Of a stretch of 64,000 nucleotides of DNA, positions 25,161 to 38,075 are shown piece by piece. The DNA is taken from NCBI GenBank assembly GCA_028564675.1, contig JAOVVO010000311.1:25144-89143 (forward strand), written 5' to 3'. Made by a program: the position numbers and the translations under genes. The notes beneath the pieces are model-generated. The model did no database searches. It saw only the letters and a list, made by a program, of their open reading frames with translations, and was not told the origin of the DNA. This DNA comes from Onchocerca lupi. Its lineage: Eukaryota > Nematoda > Chromadorea > Rhabditida > Onchocercidae. Every line of letters begins with the position of its first letter. Position 1 is the stretch's first letter.

Positions 25161-26928
25161 GGTTCATTTAATTTTATCGCTGCGTACAGCTTCATCGAAT
25201 GGTTCAGTATTTCTTATCCTTCCTTCTTTCTTCATCCTCCATCTCCTTCCTATAAGTTATATTTAAGATCATTCCTGAGAAAATTGAATATTTCCAACCG
25301 AAAATTGAAAATTTTCAGCCGTAAATGCTGAAATATTTCATGAAGCATTGCTATGATGTAAACTTTGTGCTAGATTTTGTGGCATTTTCATCGGCAGAAT
25401 TCGTTTGGAATGAAGATCTATCACTCCAATCGTCTCCATGTCCTTCCTTTATTTTCTTGTCTTTTTTTGAATTTCTTATAATTTATTATGCTCATTTCAA
25501 GTAATCAGTGATATAAGCACGTAAATTTCTGTTTATATCAAGGATAATAGTTTTTAACAATTTTATCTTTAAACATACTTGACCTTTTCCCTCACTTCTT
25601 TTTTTCATAAACATTTTCGTTAGATAATTTAACATCTTCCTTTTCGCGTACAGAAATATAAATGAAGTTATTCGTCATACTCATATTCAAGAAATGCTCA
25701 TTTCTCTTGTTTACAAGTGACAAAACTTCATTGGAAGCGGAGATATACATGAAAACTTCCGTGGATTTGGTAATTCCAAGCAATGGATACCTTTTAAGGA
25801 AAATTCCTAGAAAAGGATTTGTTTTTTTGAAATATTTTGGCCTATTTATATTTACAAAATGTCAAGTGTTAAAAAAAATTTTTGTGAATTTCAGCAAATT
25901 TAAATTGCAACATATTGTTGCTCTTCATATTTTAAATTTTTCAAAGAAAGAAGTGACATGGAAAATTTGAAAACTTCTTGAAACACATAATGTATGCTAA
26001 TGGGAGAATTTCTGCATACGAGAATGATTATGTAATTGATGCCTTTTTTCGCGTGTCTTGACATGACGTGAATCTGATGGATAATAGTTGGATCTGACGT
26101 GGTTTCTAGACTAACAGTATGGTCATTATAATCATGATAACATATGGAATCAATCTGCATATATATGCCTAAAAGTTAGGAGTTCACTCGCTCAAAAATA
26201 GAGAATGACAGACTAGGCTCGTGCGCCTAAAAGAATCGTTTTTCGTTTTTATAAGAGTATCGCACTAAACATTTCCTTATATGATGACAAATTTCAGGTT
26301 GGAAAAAGAATGATCACAGCAAGATGGCATTGACATTAATTAGAAATATGGTGCGCAAATATTTCTGTAAGTTTTTTGATTTCCAGAAAATTATTTATCA
26401 TTTACTTCCGTTTCCAATTTTTCACGATTGCTCAGTCCTGCAATATCGTGTAGCATACCCAAAAAATCTCTCTGTGAATAATTGCATATAGAAAAAAGCT
26501 AATTTAATGAACTGAAAAACTTTGGAATTTATTCCATTAGCAGAACTGACTGTTATTTCAAGCCGAGTTAAAATTAAGTAATTATGGAAGAAAAAACTGT
26601 CATCTATTATCATCATAAATTACTGGCATATCAGATCAATCGAAAGTAATTTTGTCTCAGATTTATGTAATGTCAATGATAAGTATTCGTAATAATATAT
26701 GATATATGTCCAGTAAATTCAGAGAAAATTGTATTCAGTTGTATTCAACGCAGCAAGTAATAATACATATAACGAATTTGAAATTTATAATAATTTACAG
26801 TGATTTGCTGTTTGTTAATAAGAAACTTATCACATTTTGCATGACATATACAGTAATTTCTCAAGTTTCTAATTTTCTCACTACTTATAAAAGTGATTAG
26901 TTTTCTCGCACAAATACTATTCGAGCTA

Positions 26929-26934
26929 TTTATT
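26929..26934 (-). terminator. Possible AATAAA polyadenylation signal of the fukutin-family gene
   Basis: TTTATT on the plus strand (AATAAA on the minus strand) lies 9 nt downstream of the stop codon at 26944. If used, the 3' UTR would be only about 25-30 nt, short but seen in nematodes. Confidence 0.35.
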
Positions 26935-26943
26935 GGAATTCGC

Positions 26944-29368
26944 TCAGAATACTTTATAAGTATTATTCCATTCACTTTCGCTCCAGTAACCAGCTTCATG
27001 GACATTATTATGGGATTCGTACCAAGTGAAGTTTGCAGTTGGGTGAGGTTTTCGCCAATCACCGTAATCTGCCTGAAGTTGGTCGAGTGTTTCATATGTC
27101 TATTTTTGATTTTTTTTTTTTCTGCTATGGTACAAGATAAGAAGCACTTAAATCAGCTATAGTATTAAGAAAAAAAAAACCACGAAAAATTCAAAAGTGC
27201 AAATGAGAAGTATTAGACCAAACTTCAAAATTACTCAATGCGGAATCAGAAAGTGAACTCACGTGATTTTTCAAAGGCCAATTGATGATTTCCCTTGATC
27301 TAGTCTGATTCTTCTCTAGCCTAGCTTTTATATGATTAACAATCCAGCACATACCTTCAGTACTTCCTCAACATTACAAGGCACATGAAACAATCTTCCC
27401 AATAGATCTCCTGTACAAATCTGTGAAATAGGTGGATAAACCCATCGTAATTTCTTCCTTTCGCTGATTATCATTCCACCAACCCAAGCGAAATCTTCAT
27501 TTTCATAGACGAAGAATAAATCTATTTTAATGTTTGCCGAATAAACGCTCACTTCTAATGAGTCGTTAATCTAAATAGAATTTTTTCATTTTTGGCGGAC
27601 ATACAAGTGCAATTAAATAAAGATGGGACTTCAGTTTTGCTAATTAATCAATCAATTAATGGGCTACCATTGTTTATCTTCTTAATAATGGTAAATATAA
27701 TTTTATTTAATTATTTAAAATAGAGAAGACTTTTCCGAGAATCCAAAAAAGTTTGAAATCTTCCGATTTTTCCATATTTTTCAACATCCTTGGATCTAGA
27801 GAGGTAATTTTCATTGCCATATCAACATCCGTAGTATCTTTGATAAACGCGCATTCTCTGTACCAACCTGATATAAATTAATCTTTACTAAGTTGAATAA
27901 ATCCTAGAATCAGTTCAGTATCTATTAAGTTTTTTTTCATGCAAATAATTGAACTGACCTAGGAAATGAGAGGATAACAGTATCTTCCAAAAGTGATAAA
28001 AGAAACATGCTTTTCCTGATAATTTCTTATGGCAAAAGAAGGAGACAAAATGAGCAAAGCGACAGATAGTTCAGTTTTGAAGGAAAACATCATTTCAGAA
28101 TTTCATAAATAATTGAATTTAAATGTAGCAATAATTGAATTTAAATGTTGCTTACGTCACAAGAAACAAATATGAAATAAAAATCGATACAGTCTCACGA
28201 ATATTTAGAAATGAATTTAAAAAGACCAAGAAGAGTGCCGCCGAAAAGAAACGGTGTCGCTCCAAAGGATTCAACAAAGTCTCGAAATTTAGCCATATTA
28301 TTGATATAATCATCAGGAATCACTGATTTACTCCAGCTCGTTGAAATCTTCAATCTAATGCAATCGAGGAATCGTCCATTGTCCCACTTCTGAAGGAATT
28401 CTTCCTTGTTCACCGGAACCCATGTTTCTCGTTCGAATATATACTTCTTAACTGCGCGTAGACTAAAAAGAATTTATTCAATTCGTGGTCTCTTAAAATT
28501 GCTAAGATTATTCATTGTAATCATTCGTTCAAGATAAGTTCAGATAAGTTGCCAACTGAGCGGAACAGATGCATTGCTAATAGGATCTCAAGAATTATTA
28601 TTTACATAATTTAATCTTTTATTTACAACTATCATTTGTTTTTATTCTTAGTTTCCTTCTTGTATATCCTAATAATTCCCAAAGAAATTATAACAATGTC
28701 CATCGCTTTTTGCTAATTTTTCTGTGCAAATTATCAAATTCCCAAGTATTTCATATTATCTGCACAGATTTCATAAATAAAGAATTTATCGCAAACGGAC
28801 AACCCAAAGATTTTAATTGACTGTAAAAATGTAAAGTGTAATTACTGAAAATATACCCATAAGCAGCTCGTAGATCTTTATGATGCACGAATCTCACATA
28901 ATCTTCATTTGATGAATTCATCATTCGATAGATAATGATGTTTCCAACTGCTACCGGATTTTTCAACTTATCATATGTACCAAAGACGTATTTATTAGGG
29001 ATGATATCACGAAGCCAAAATAAGTGATAGAATTGTTTCAAATACTGCAACTCTTGTTTTTCCTGAAGGAAGCAAGTGTATAGATGAATCATGTTGTAGT
29101 TGATAGACCTGCTTATCTATAAATCGAAAAAAGCAGATGGATGGATTGATTTCTATCATATCAGATAAGAGATGACTTAAATTTCAAAAATTCATACCAA
29201 ATTAAAGTTGCCGTAAATGATTTCTGGAAAGTTATCCGTTTTAGCAATATATTTGGTTACGTCTTCTACACTGCTCCTAATATACCGAGTGTAATAAATT
29301 ATCCCTGTTAGTACAATTATTACAACAAGAAATCGCAAGCAATGATATCTGATCTTTAGTAACACCAT
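26944..29368 (-). CDS. Fukutin / LicD-family type II membrane protein (phosphosugar transferase fold)
   Basis: LicD-domain proteins transfer phosphate-linked alditols or choline to glycans; fukutin acts in the Golgi on alpha-dystroglycan-type glycans. The exact substrate here is unknown. Exons in order of transcription: 29368-29198, 29116-28797, 28462-28227, 27867-27731, 27570-27355, 27072-26944 (TGA), about 402 residues. Residues 13-26 are a single hydrophobic anchor (FLVVIIVLTGIIYY) after a short basic N-terminus, giving Golgi type II topology. The catalytic core is FLFGGTLLGWYRECAF followed by DTTDVDMAM, with the DxD pair at about Asp256 and Asp258. Further family signatures are WVYPPIS and, at the C-terminus, ADYGDWRKPHP and YESHNNVHEAGYW. 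The second exon's 3' border (donor TCC|GTTTGC) was chosen by phase and is the weakest join. An out-of-frame upstream ATG overlaps the start. C. elegans has several such paralogues, so I give no symbol. Confidence 0.88.
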
Positions 29369-29375
29369 TGTCCGT

Positions 29376-29378
29376 CAT
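29376..29378 (-). promoter_or_regulatory. Out-of-frame upstream ATG overlapping the fukutin-family start
   Basis: An ATG 8-10 nt upstream of the assigned start codon opens a 16-codon frame that overlaps the beginning of the main ORF. A TTTTCAG acceptor at 29400-29406 places both ATGs in the leader. Scanning ribosomes would meet the wrong ATG first unless its context is poor. Confidence 0.4.
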
Positions 29379-30729
29379 AATGTGCGTAATGAAACAATCC
29401 TGAAAACGATGCCACTAAGTGGTAATAAGCATTATGAAGTCATAAATATCAATTTCTTCATTAAGCCGTCAAAACACGATGTTATTTCACGTTTGGCCAC
29501 GAAAATTTTTGACGTGCAAACATTAACGTAAGTGATTCGCTTCTAAAAATTCCACAAAAAAAAATTAGTCAATTCATAATCTTTAACAAAAATGAGAATA
29601 TCTGAGCAAAAATTCGACCATTATCTAAAAATTCATGATCACTTGACAATTTTATTAATCTTTAGCCTAAATTTTATGATTGGAGTTTGCGATCAGATTT
29701 TCCTCATACTTTGCTGCACTATTCAGAATTCTCTCTGTGAAAATTGGTCGAGGACAATAATGTAAGGTCCCGTAAATAAGCGGATTATTCCTATGAAATA
29801 ATTAATTCCAATTGGATTAAAGCCAACATCAATGACACTGTCTCTTATAATTTTATAGAAGTGATAAATATACAGCATTATACCACGAAAACTATCATTA
29901 TCTGCTTCTGCATGGAGTTTTCCTCCCTTTTTTTTCACTATGTTTAATTTATTTTAGAGAGTGGAATTCTAATCTAATCACTGTATGAACTTATCACATG
30001 CATTGGATCAATCATCTAATCAGTAATTCAGCAATCACAAAATATCCTTTATCCTTCAGAAGAGTCATGAACGAGTGGTAGAGAATGACTAAGTAATCTA
30101 ATGACGTAAAAAAAATCTGATATCACAGCTAACATCACGAAAATTGATATTCTGATCAAAAAAAAAAAAAACAGAAATAATCAGCTGTATCAATTTAAAC
30201 TGAAATCAGTGACGAATACAAATATCATTCTCCATGGCAAAAAAATGTCACTTCAAAAGTTCGCTTAATGTACTTTTAGCAATAATTACTTTGTTGCTAA
30301 GTAACGAATTCAGAAAAGATGATAAATCAACGTAAATACACTTTAGTAAGAAAAATAAAATGAAATGCTGAAGTAAATCTATAATCATAAGATTATGATT
30401 AAGACCAATCTGATAACAAAAATGGAATAATGATTAAGTTAGAAATAAAAAGAATTAAATCTGGTAATTTAGAGTAAGGTTAACTAATAAAATAAGCACA
30501 AATAATATTCAACAGACAAATGATAATGATAATGATAAGAATGGTTTCCTAAATGATAAGCAGCTACTATAAATAGTAACTGCTTATTATAGACCATAAT
30601 AAGACATTCGACAATATCTGACTTCGAATATTTCAGAAAAAAAAAGGAGCATTCCGTAGAAAAAATCATCATAAAAGGTAGAAATTTGCATACAGTGACA
30701 ATGAGATTGCGATTATATGACTGAATTTA

Positions 30730-30748
30730 TGCATGCAAATTGCATGCA
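30730..30748. repeat. Near-perfect palindrome built of TGCATGC
   Basis: TGCATGCAA, one central A, then TTGCATGCA: 9-bp arms with perfect complementarity. A further ATGCATGCAAAC lies about 95 bp downstream at 30833-30844. It could be a duplicated transcription-factor site or a chance palindrome in AT-rich DNA. Confidence 0.6.
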
Positions 30749-31024
30749 TGCGTGCACAAAGAGAAATTATCCTAATTCCTCCTTGCTTTTTCACTGTTTA
30801 GAAATAATTAAATCGATGAAACAGCAAAGGACATGCATGCAAACAAGATACCACTGATAATTTGATATTGCTTTGTAAAGCTATCTTGTCTCTGTTTGAA
30901 ATAGCTCATAAATACTTTTTTGAATGAACAGATTATCTTCGAATACATCCAATTTTTCCGAATACGATCACCTGCATTAAATCTGCAATTAATTGGGGAT
31001 ATAAACATTGTTATAATTCATCGC

Positions 31025-31128
31025 TTGATGATAAACCCTTCTGTTGTCGTAAAAATTAAAATTTGATGACAATCCCTTCTGTTATCGCAAAACTTGATAT
31101 CAACCCCTTCTGTTGTCATAAAATTTCG
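31025..31128. repeat. Imperfect tandem repeat, three copies of about 32-37 bp
   Basis: Three units share the core CCCTTCTGTTGTC or CCCTTCTGTTATCG followed by an A/T-rich spacer and TTGATG/TTGATA. Unit length varies between about 31 and 37 bp. Intergenic. Confidence 0.7.
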
Positions 31129-34100
31129 AAAGCCATAAGATCATAATACTGCTCGATGAGCTGTTAAAAAGTGAATTTATTCAGATGCATTGAATTCAGG
31201 ATTTTAGAATCCATCTCTATCAGAATCGAATTCTTGCCAATTCTAAGAGATGACGAAATATGGTGCATATATTCAGTCCAAAAGATCCAAAAACATAATG
31301 CCCAAGTACTTAAGTAACGCAGAAATATGACCTTTTCTTCTAATTTTTGGAAATCTTTTCGGGATATTACTGACTTCAACTAAAAATGAAATCATAAATT
31401 GGCGACAAAAGTATTACTTTCCTAAGCTTGTTGATAAAATCAGGTTGAATAAATGAAGTTGTACCTCATTCTATCTTAAGATTCCAGTTTCTTTAACTGA
31501 AGTCTTTCCAGAATTGTCCTATGCAAACTCTAACAGCATTCAACCACAAATTATTTCAGAGGGATTGCTCTGGCAACAAAATCAATTTTTCTACTTAATT
31601 TTTCCTAAATCAAAGTTTGTTCTACAGAGAATCCCAAGATTCAGAGGAAAATCCTATCATCTGGAAGATACTTAGAATCACATAGAGAAATTTGCTGATC
31701 TTAAATTGCGATCACACTTGTTCAATAGCTGCTAGTTCTAAACTAAGATGATTCAACGCAAGAATGTAAATACAGAATTAGCACGTAGGCAGGTTGATCA
31801 AAAGAGATTCGGTTGCTTTGCATGAAATATCAGCGATTTCAATTTTCAATTCATTCATTGTGGAGCGATGCGATGCGATGCGATGTTTGTTCAGATAGAA
31901 AGAAATTTTGGTTCTTTCTTAAAAAGCAAAAATCGACAATTCCAATAACAACAATTAAACGAATGAGTTTTGTCGAGAATTCTAACAAATTTCAACATCA
32001 CTATTATTATCAGGCGAACTTAAGATTTTTGTCGTGAAATGATGATTTACATGTGCTACAGAATCCTTCCAATGAATTTTTCTAAAGAAGGAATTTTTTT
32101 TAATGCGACAGAATGCTTCAATATATACGTGTATTAAACAGTTCAACGTGTTTTGAATATTTCAAAAAAAGAAGAATCTTAATGGAAAAGTAGAAAATGG
32201 GATAATATGCATGCTAACCGTATATGGTTTGTTCAAGAAATGATTGACAACTTTATCAGTAATTATTTCACTTCTAGAAGGATTCCAGAAGTATCATTGA
32301 TCAGTTTGTAGAATATTATGTTTTAATGTCGTCAATATTTAGGTTTGCAAGGACTCTGGAATTATGTTACAACTTTGAAAGCAAACAGTAAATTTCCTTA
32401 AAACATAAAATTTCGTTATTTAGTAAAAGCGGAAACTTTGGACTGTAATTGAAAAAGTTTTGGAAAAATGATGTGTCGATGTTTTAAAAGTTTATTCGTA
32501 TATGGCGATTATTTTTCAATTTCTTCTATGTTTTTATAGAAGATCTCAAGAATAATTTATTCACCTTAAAAGATAGAGAAATTTTAATGTAAATTAATTA
32601 AGTGTTCCATTCACATCTCATCATATTAGTAATTCCTTTCTTTTTTTTCAGTTAGTTGGGATGGAGTAGTGATTGCTTATTTGTCTATTGAATTTTCAAG
32701 CATCAAAAATCAACTCGAGACAATTTGAATAAAAAAAAGTCATTATTATAGTTTATTGATGTAATGTAATATAGCAGCAATGAAATCCTTCATTATTCTA
32801 TTCGTTATTATTATTATCCAGCAATATTTTTGTCTTGTGAAATACAAATAATAATCATTTATAGACAGGAGTTTTCAACTCGTAAAATTTGCATTACTTC
32901 TCTTTACCTATTTAAGAAATCGTCTGATTGTTGCTTATTTTCTTCCTTTTCCGATTTCATTTTTTATCATTTCAAATTGCTATCATAATAGCCGTCATCT
33001 TATCACCAATCATATTTGAATTCCTTATTAATTTTGTGATTTAAATTAGATTAGATATTTATTTAAAATATAAAAATGTATTCGGAAAAGGAAAATTACT
33101 CAAAATAATAAGTCATAAAACGAGAATTTCCTCCCTATGGGAATTTTAACATCAACAAAAGGATATAGCCGAGTAGAATAGCTGTACGAAATGATATGTT
33201 TTTTCCCTAAAAATTTTACCATTTAGCAAAAAAGAAGGGTGACAGTTTACGAACAGTTTCAAAAAAAAAAAAAAAAAGAAGGAAAAGAAAAGAAAAACAA
33301 ATGATCCACTGATTGTTTCAACTAATGAAATATTATTACTGGAAATGCCAATTTCTTTTTTTTTCAATTCAAAAAAAAAGAATTTCCTTTCTATTTTAAG
33401 AAATGATCTACTAGCTTTTAAAACAGAAAATGAGAAAGTTAAATTAATTATTATTAGAATAAAGTCCCATTTTGCTGCCATGCAGAAAATTCGTCCTTAT
33501 ATCTGGAAAACATTAAAAAATGATGAATATGTTCGTTTTTCGCTTTTAGACAACAAATTATCAAATGACCATTTGACTTCCATCAAAATTAAAGTGACTA
33601 ATGTGTCTTGGTGGTTTTATGATGGAAATCATATCATGAACGGGTCACAATGATAATTTGATGCTTTTAGAAAAAAAAGTCATGCCGCTTTGAATATTAG
33701 ATATAACTATTACAAATAATCTGCGGATATCAGCAATAAAGGAAAAATTCCGCATTTTGTGTTTTACTAAAAATCAATTTAGCAAATTTGCAGAAAAAAA
33801 AAATCAACAGATAGTAAGAAGCAAGAAATGCTTGATTTATATGGTATATTAATTAAGTCATTTACACTGAAAAGTTCAATTTTGATATCTAGAAGGCAAT
33901 AAGTTCAGTTCCGATTCAGTTTCAATACTGAGAAAAAATAAATTTAATTTCTATTCTCTGGTGTGTCTCCTAAAGTGATTAATGATAATTTGATTTACAA
34001 TTATATGCATTTCTTTCTCATTAAGTTTTTTGCGTTAATTTATTGGTTTAGGCCTCAGGTTTAATTTCACAGCAACTTTAATTCGAAATCTCCAAAATCA

Positions 34101-34260
34101 AGAAGATAACGATTCAAAAGTAAGATCAGCACTTTTTCTTCCAACATGGCTTAAAATTCAAGTTTTTAATCACATCACCAAAGATTTCTCAAAATTATCA
34201 AGAAAATATAAATCACTTTGCTGGTCGATGTGAAAGTCCTAAGAAGACTATAGTTGTAAA

Positions 34261-34390
34261 ATAACAAAATATATCGAATTCTTTAGAAAATAACAAATAT
34301 ATCGAATTCTTTAGAAAAAATATAAAATTCTTTAGAAAAAAAAGAATTCTTCAGGAAATATATCGAATTCCTTGGAAAAAAATGAATCCT
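34261..34390. repeat. Imperfect tandem repeat, about five copies of 22-27 bp
   Basis: Repeated core TATATCGAATTCTTTAGAAAA, which degenerates to AAAATTCTTTAGAAAA, GAATTCTTCAGGAAATA and TATCGAATTCCTTGGAAAAA. The first two copies are nearly identical; later copies lose the TATATCG portion. Confidence 0.75.
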
Positions 34391-35279
34391 TGTCAGAAAG
34401 CAATTCTTGTGCCTTCAAAAGCCTATAAATTTGAGCAAATAATTCAATAACAATGTTGCATTTTAGAATTTATTTGCTTTCTTTCTTTAACTTCTCCTTT
34501 TTATTCCTGCTCTTTTGAATATTTTGATCTGACAATCTTTTCAAGGATCGATTAAAATCAATATGAAATAGAAGCAATGTTTAACTTTCATCTCATCTCA
34601 TCCATTATTTTATTCTCCACACTTTTTAAAAGATATTTTTGTGTTTAATTTGGGAAAGGAAAACAAGCAACAAGCCATGATACTGTAACACTGAAATAGA
34701 ATGCTCAAATAAGAGAGACTTTCTTTTTTCTAAAAGTTAATACAAAATGAAATTTAATTCAATTAAATATAAAGTGAGTTTTGTTATACTGCGACTTCAA
34801 ATTTTTAAGGTGCCATTTTCATTAACTGAATGGTAACTATGCATATATCCGCTGATGATATCTCGGATTTATTTCGACAAAAATATGTCATCAGATTGGA
34901 ATGGAATTAAAAAGATGAATTGAGATGATTTCATCTCAGATTGCGATAGGCTATTCATTTCTAGTAGCTAAACAATTTGTAATCTGTTTAGTCTTATCGA
35001 CTCCATCCATTCCTTATCATCCTTTCATCAGTCCCGTCATAAAAGCTCTTTCGAGAAATACAGGAAGCTCTGAATCATCAAAAATAAGGTTGAAGTCATC
35101 ACTTGATAATTTAGATCAATGAAAAAATAAATGCAATGTTTATACATGTTTTTTTCTAAGTGATATAAATCTATAAACCTAAATTGAGTCAAAATCCTTG
35201 ATTTCATTTCAAATATAATAATTGCATGTTTTAATGAAATTGGACAAAACCTCCTCGATTATTTTTCCTTCTTTTCCTC

Positions 35280-35280
<1 letters not shown>

Positions 35281-35310
<30 letters not shown>
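35281..35310. repeat. Poly(T) tract of about 30 bases
   Basis: An uninterrupted T run in intergenic DNA; likely length-variable and prone to assembly or polymerase error. Confidence 0.8.
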
Positions 35311-36769
35311 CAAAAACATAAGCCCTTCTGTTTACAATGAAAAATCAAGAATTGAAAGAATTTTAAAATTCAAAAAGCTAAACATATCATTTCTAAACTG
35401 ATATACTCAACTTTTTTTTTTTGTTTCTATTAGTTTTTTACAATCACTGAATTCAAAACTCCAACAATTATGCTAAAAATAATAGAAATCTGCTTCATTC
35501 GAAAATTTTCCACATTGAAAACAACTTCGAAAAGTTTTCAGCTCTGTTATATTTTGAAACATGAAAGGAAATAGCCCCATTCCATTCAATAGGATCTTAT
35601 TTTTCACTTAAAATAAAAGAATGATAAGAATGGAAAAAGTGATAAAACGGTATACAGATACCAGTCAGAATCCGAAAACTCGAATTTTAAAAAAATAATT
35701 AAATTCCTATCGCATAAATACAGCTTACAGAATTCTTAGTCATGATTTCCAGAGATAATAAAATAAAAATTCAAAGATAAATTCTAGATAATATCATTGC
35801 TAAACAGGAAATGAACTATAAAAATTCGATGTGTTAAAACTGCACTGGAAAGTCCAAAAGTTCCATGCATTAGTCTTCAAGAAATTCAAATTTTATGGAG
35901 AAAGTATAAATTACCTATCTCTCATAACATGCATATGAACATTAGCGAATTAATAATACAAAAATTAGAGAGCATAAATGAAGAACTGGACGTAAAAAAT
36001 GCAAATTTGTCTTTTACTTGGTTATTTAGCCATGAATTCTCATCTATCATTGGACTATACTATATGTTTCTGAAGACAGATTAGCTTTTCCAGGATTATG
36101 CTTGAAGACTCACTTATAATTCCAAGAGAAAACTCATGATGCAAAAGCCTGAGCATAGAATCTAAAGAAGTTCCCAATTTTCGAGATTTCAAGATAAATG
36201 TTTAAATAAAATTTTAATATTTCTATCGAGATTTGATGTCAAGACTAATGATTCTAAATAAACAATAGCCTATTAAATGTTGAAATGTCATTGATTTAGG
36301 TATTATCTATATTCAGAATACTTGAGGAAATTGGATTTTTCTATTAAATCTAATCCGAAATCAGAGTAGTGGAGATTCAGAATACTTTTGAATCGTTCAT
36401 TTGCGCTTATTTAAGTTCATGATCCGAAGATTTCTTTGATGGATTGATTTGTAAAAATAGTATGCCAAGACGCGGATACTATGTTTTTTAACTTTTGATA
36501 TCTTGTTAAAAAAAAAGAAAAAAAAATGAAGGAAAACAAGACTTCAGATGTTCAGAATCGATCAAGAATTTCGTTTTCCATTTATCGTTATTTAATGACT
36601 GAAGTTGGCTAAGTGACTAGTAATCTTATGATGACCAATTTTAAAAATAAACATGTATTACAGGAACAAATGATCACAATTGCATTTCTAAATTAAATAA
36701 CGAAAAAGTTTTATGGTCATGCTCTTTTCTACATTTTCAATTACTGGACCTCTTCAATGGCGTCCAAAA

Positions 36770-37608
36770 TTATTTCTCAAAATCAATACAGCAACTATTT
36801 ATACAGTAACGTTCGCCAGTTTCAATCGGTCCATCATTGAAAACATGACCCAAATGAGCATTACACTGAAAAAATGCAAATTCAAAATCTTTTTAATTTT
36901 AGATTTCAAAATAGTAAAAGATTTCGTGAATCACCTTCTCTTTCTTTAGGAAGAAAATATCACAATGTTATTTAAAGTTGAAGTACTTTATGAAATAATA
37001 TATTCACCTGTTTACACCGCACCTCAACACGCTCCATTCCCATTGAAGTATCTTTCAACCTCATTATATTCAAATCATTGTCCACAGATTTTGAGAAAGC
37101 TGGCCAACCGCAGCTCGATTTGAATTTAGCGTCTGATCTGAAATTTAAATTAATAACTTTCACTTTTAGAGAAAAAGATTTCATTTAATCGTCATACCCT
37201 TGCAATAAAAAATATACTTGAAAAGTTGTGCTCCACAACAGCGACAAACATATAATCCAGACTCGAAGTGCTTGTCAAATTTTCCTGAAAATGGCCTTTC
37301 AGTACCACCTTCTCGAGCAACACTATATTCCAAAGGAGTTAAAACCTTTTTCCACTCCTCTGATGTAATCTGCTTTGGGTCCTGCTTGCTCAATGAATCC
37401 ATCGCACTTTTCCCTGCAAAGTTCACCAAAACTTTTAAAGTACGAAATGATAAAAACTAGTTGTATTTTATCAAGATTATTACGACAAGAAAACGACAAA
37501 ATCAGCAGATAAACCTGATAAAATGAAATATACTGAAGCAATTGATAGCAAAAGATTAGCAAAGAGGAAATCACAAAAATTCAACAAACCTCTTGAACTC
37601 GCAGCCAT
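36770..37608 (-). CDS. msrB: Methionine-R-sulfoxide reductase B (MsrB)
   Basis: Reduces the R epimer of methionine sulfoxide in proteins with thioredoxin-type reductant; an oxidative-damage repair enzyme. Exons in order of transcription: 37608-37590, 37413-37218, 37137-37008, 36865-36770 (TAA), giving 146 residues, the usual single-domain length. Zinc-site cysteine pairs are C63-x-x-C66 (CRCC) and C113-x-x-C116 (CKQC). Substrate and catalytic motifs are SSCGWPAFS, CNAHLGHVFNDGP and GERYCINS, with Cys136 as the catalytic residue (a cysteine, not selenocysteine). Cys81 before GWP could be a resolving cysteine. Unusually, the catalytic motif is followed at once by two more cysteines (NSCCIDF). 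There is no obvious targeting peptide, so a cytosolic place is likely. A TTTTCAG acceptor lies 26 nt before the ATG. Head-to-head with the SR/SMAP gene. Confidence 0.95.
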
Positions 37609-38075
37609 AAAGCGTGAAATTGATTTGAGTAGTCCTGAAAACAATTCTTTACCTTATGCGCATTTTTAATGGAATTTTCATTCCTTGAACAAAAACAGCA
37701 CAGTTACAACGTTTCGCTATTTGTTCATGAATTATAAAGAAAAGAAAACATAAACAGCTCACCGATCAATTGTGACATACCTCTTTTCTTTGCACCAAAC
37801 GAAATATTTTCAATGATGATTGATATACTTTTTTTTCTTCTGTTCAATTTGATACTTAAATTCAATCATTTACACTACAATAAATACCATCGACTGCAAT
37901 TAACCAGTACCACTCATTACAGTACAACAATAGAAACATAGCAAAGTTAATTTTTATTAACCTCACCCACTTAATTAATCCCACGTAGACAAATTCATTG
38001 ACCTATGTCATGCTACTCCTCATCCTTGTTTGCAATTGCAGGAAACGATTATTGCATAAAATGTTGCATGCTATG

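Larger units (their letters stand above)
24222..26943. other. Intergenic region between abi-1 and the fukutin-family gene
   Basis: Contains the abi-1 upstream region and the 3' flank of the fukutin-family gene, plus a 30-bp tandem array at 25041-25160. Open stretches at 24978-25331 (+) are produced by that array, and 25662-25970 (+) lacks recognisable domains or good splice sites. The part near 24480-24780 is rich in TCTC pyrimidine on the plus strand. No gene is supported. Confidence 0.45.
29400..36769. other. 7.4-kb intergenic region with small tandem arrays
   Basis: The largest gene-poor part of the window. It is AT-rich, with stop codons in all frames, a poly(T) run at 35281-35310, a GCATGC-rich palindrome at 30730-30748, a 3-copy array at 31025-31128 and a 5-copy array at 34261-34390. 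The longest open stretches are 33345-33653 (+, 102 codons) and its antisense shadow 33152-33481. Neither shows a domain, and both pass through homopolymer-rich DNA. No gene is supported. Confidence 0.45.
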
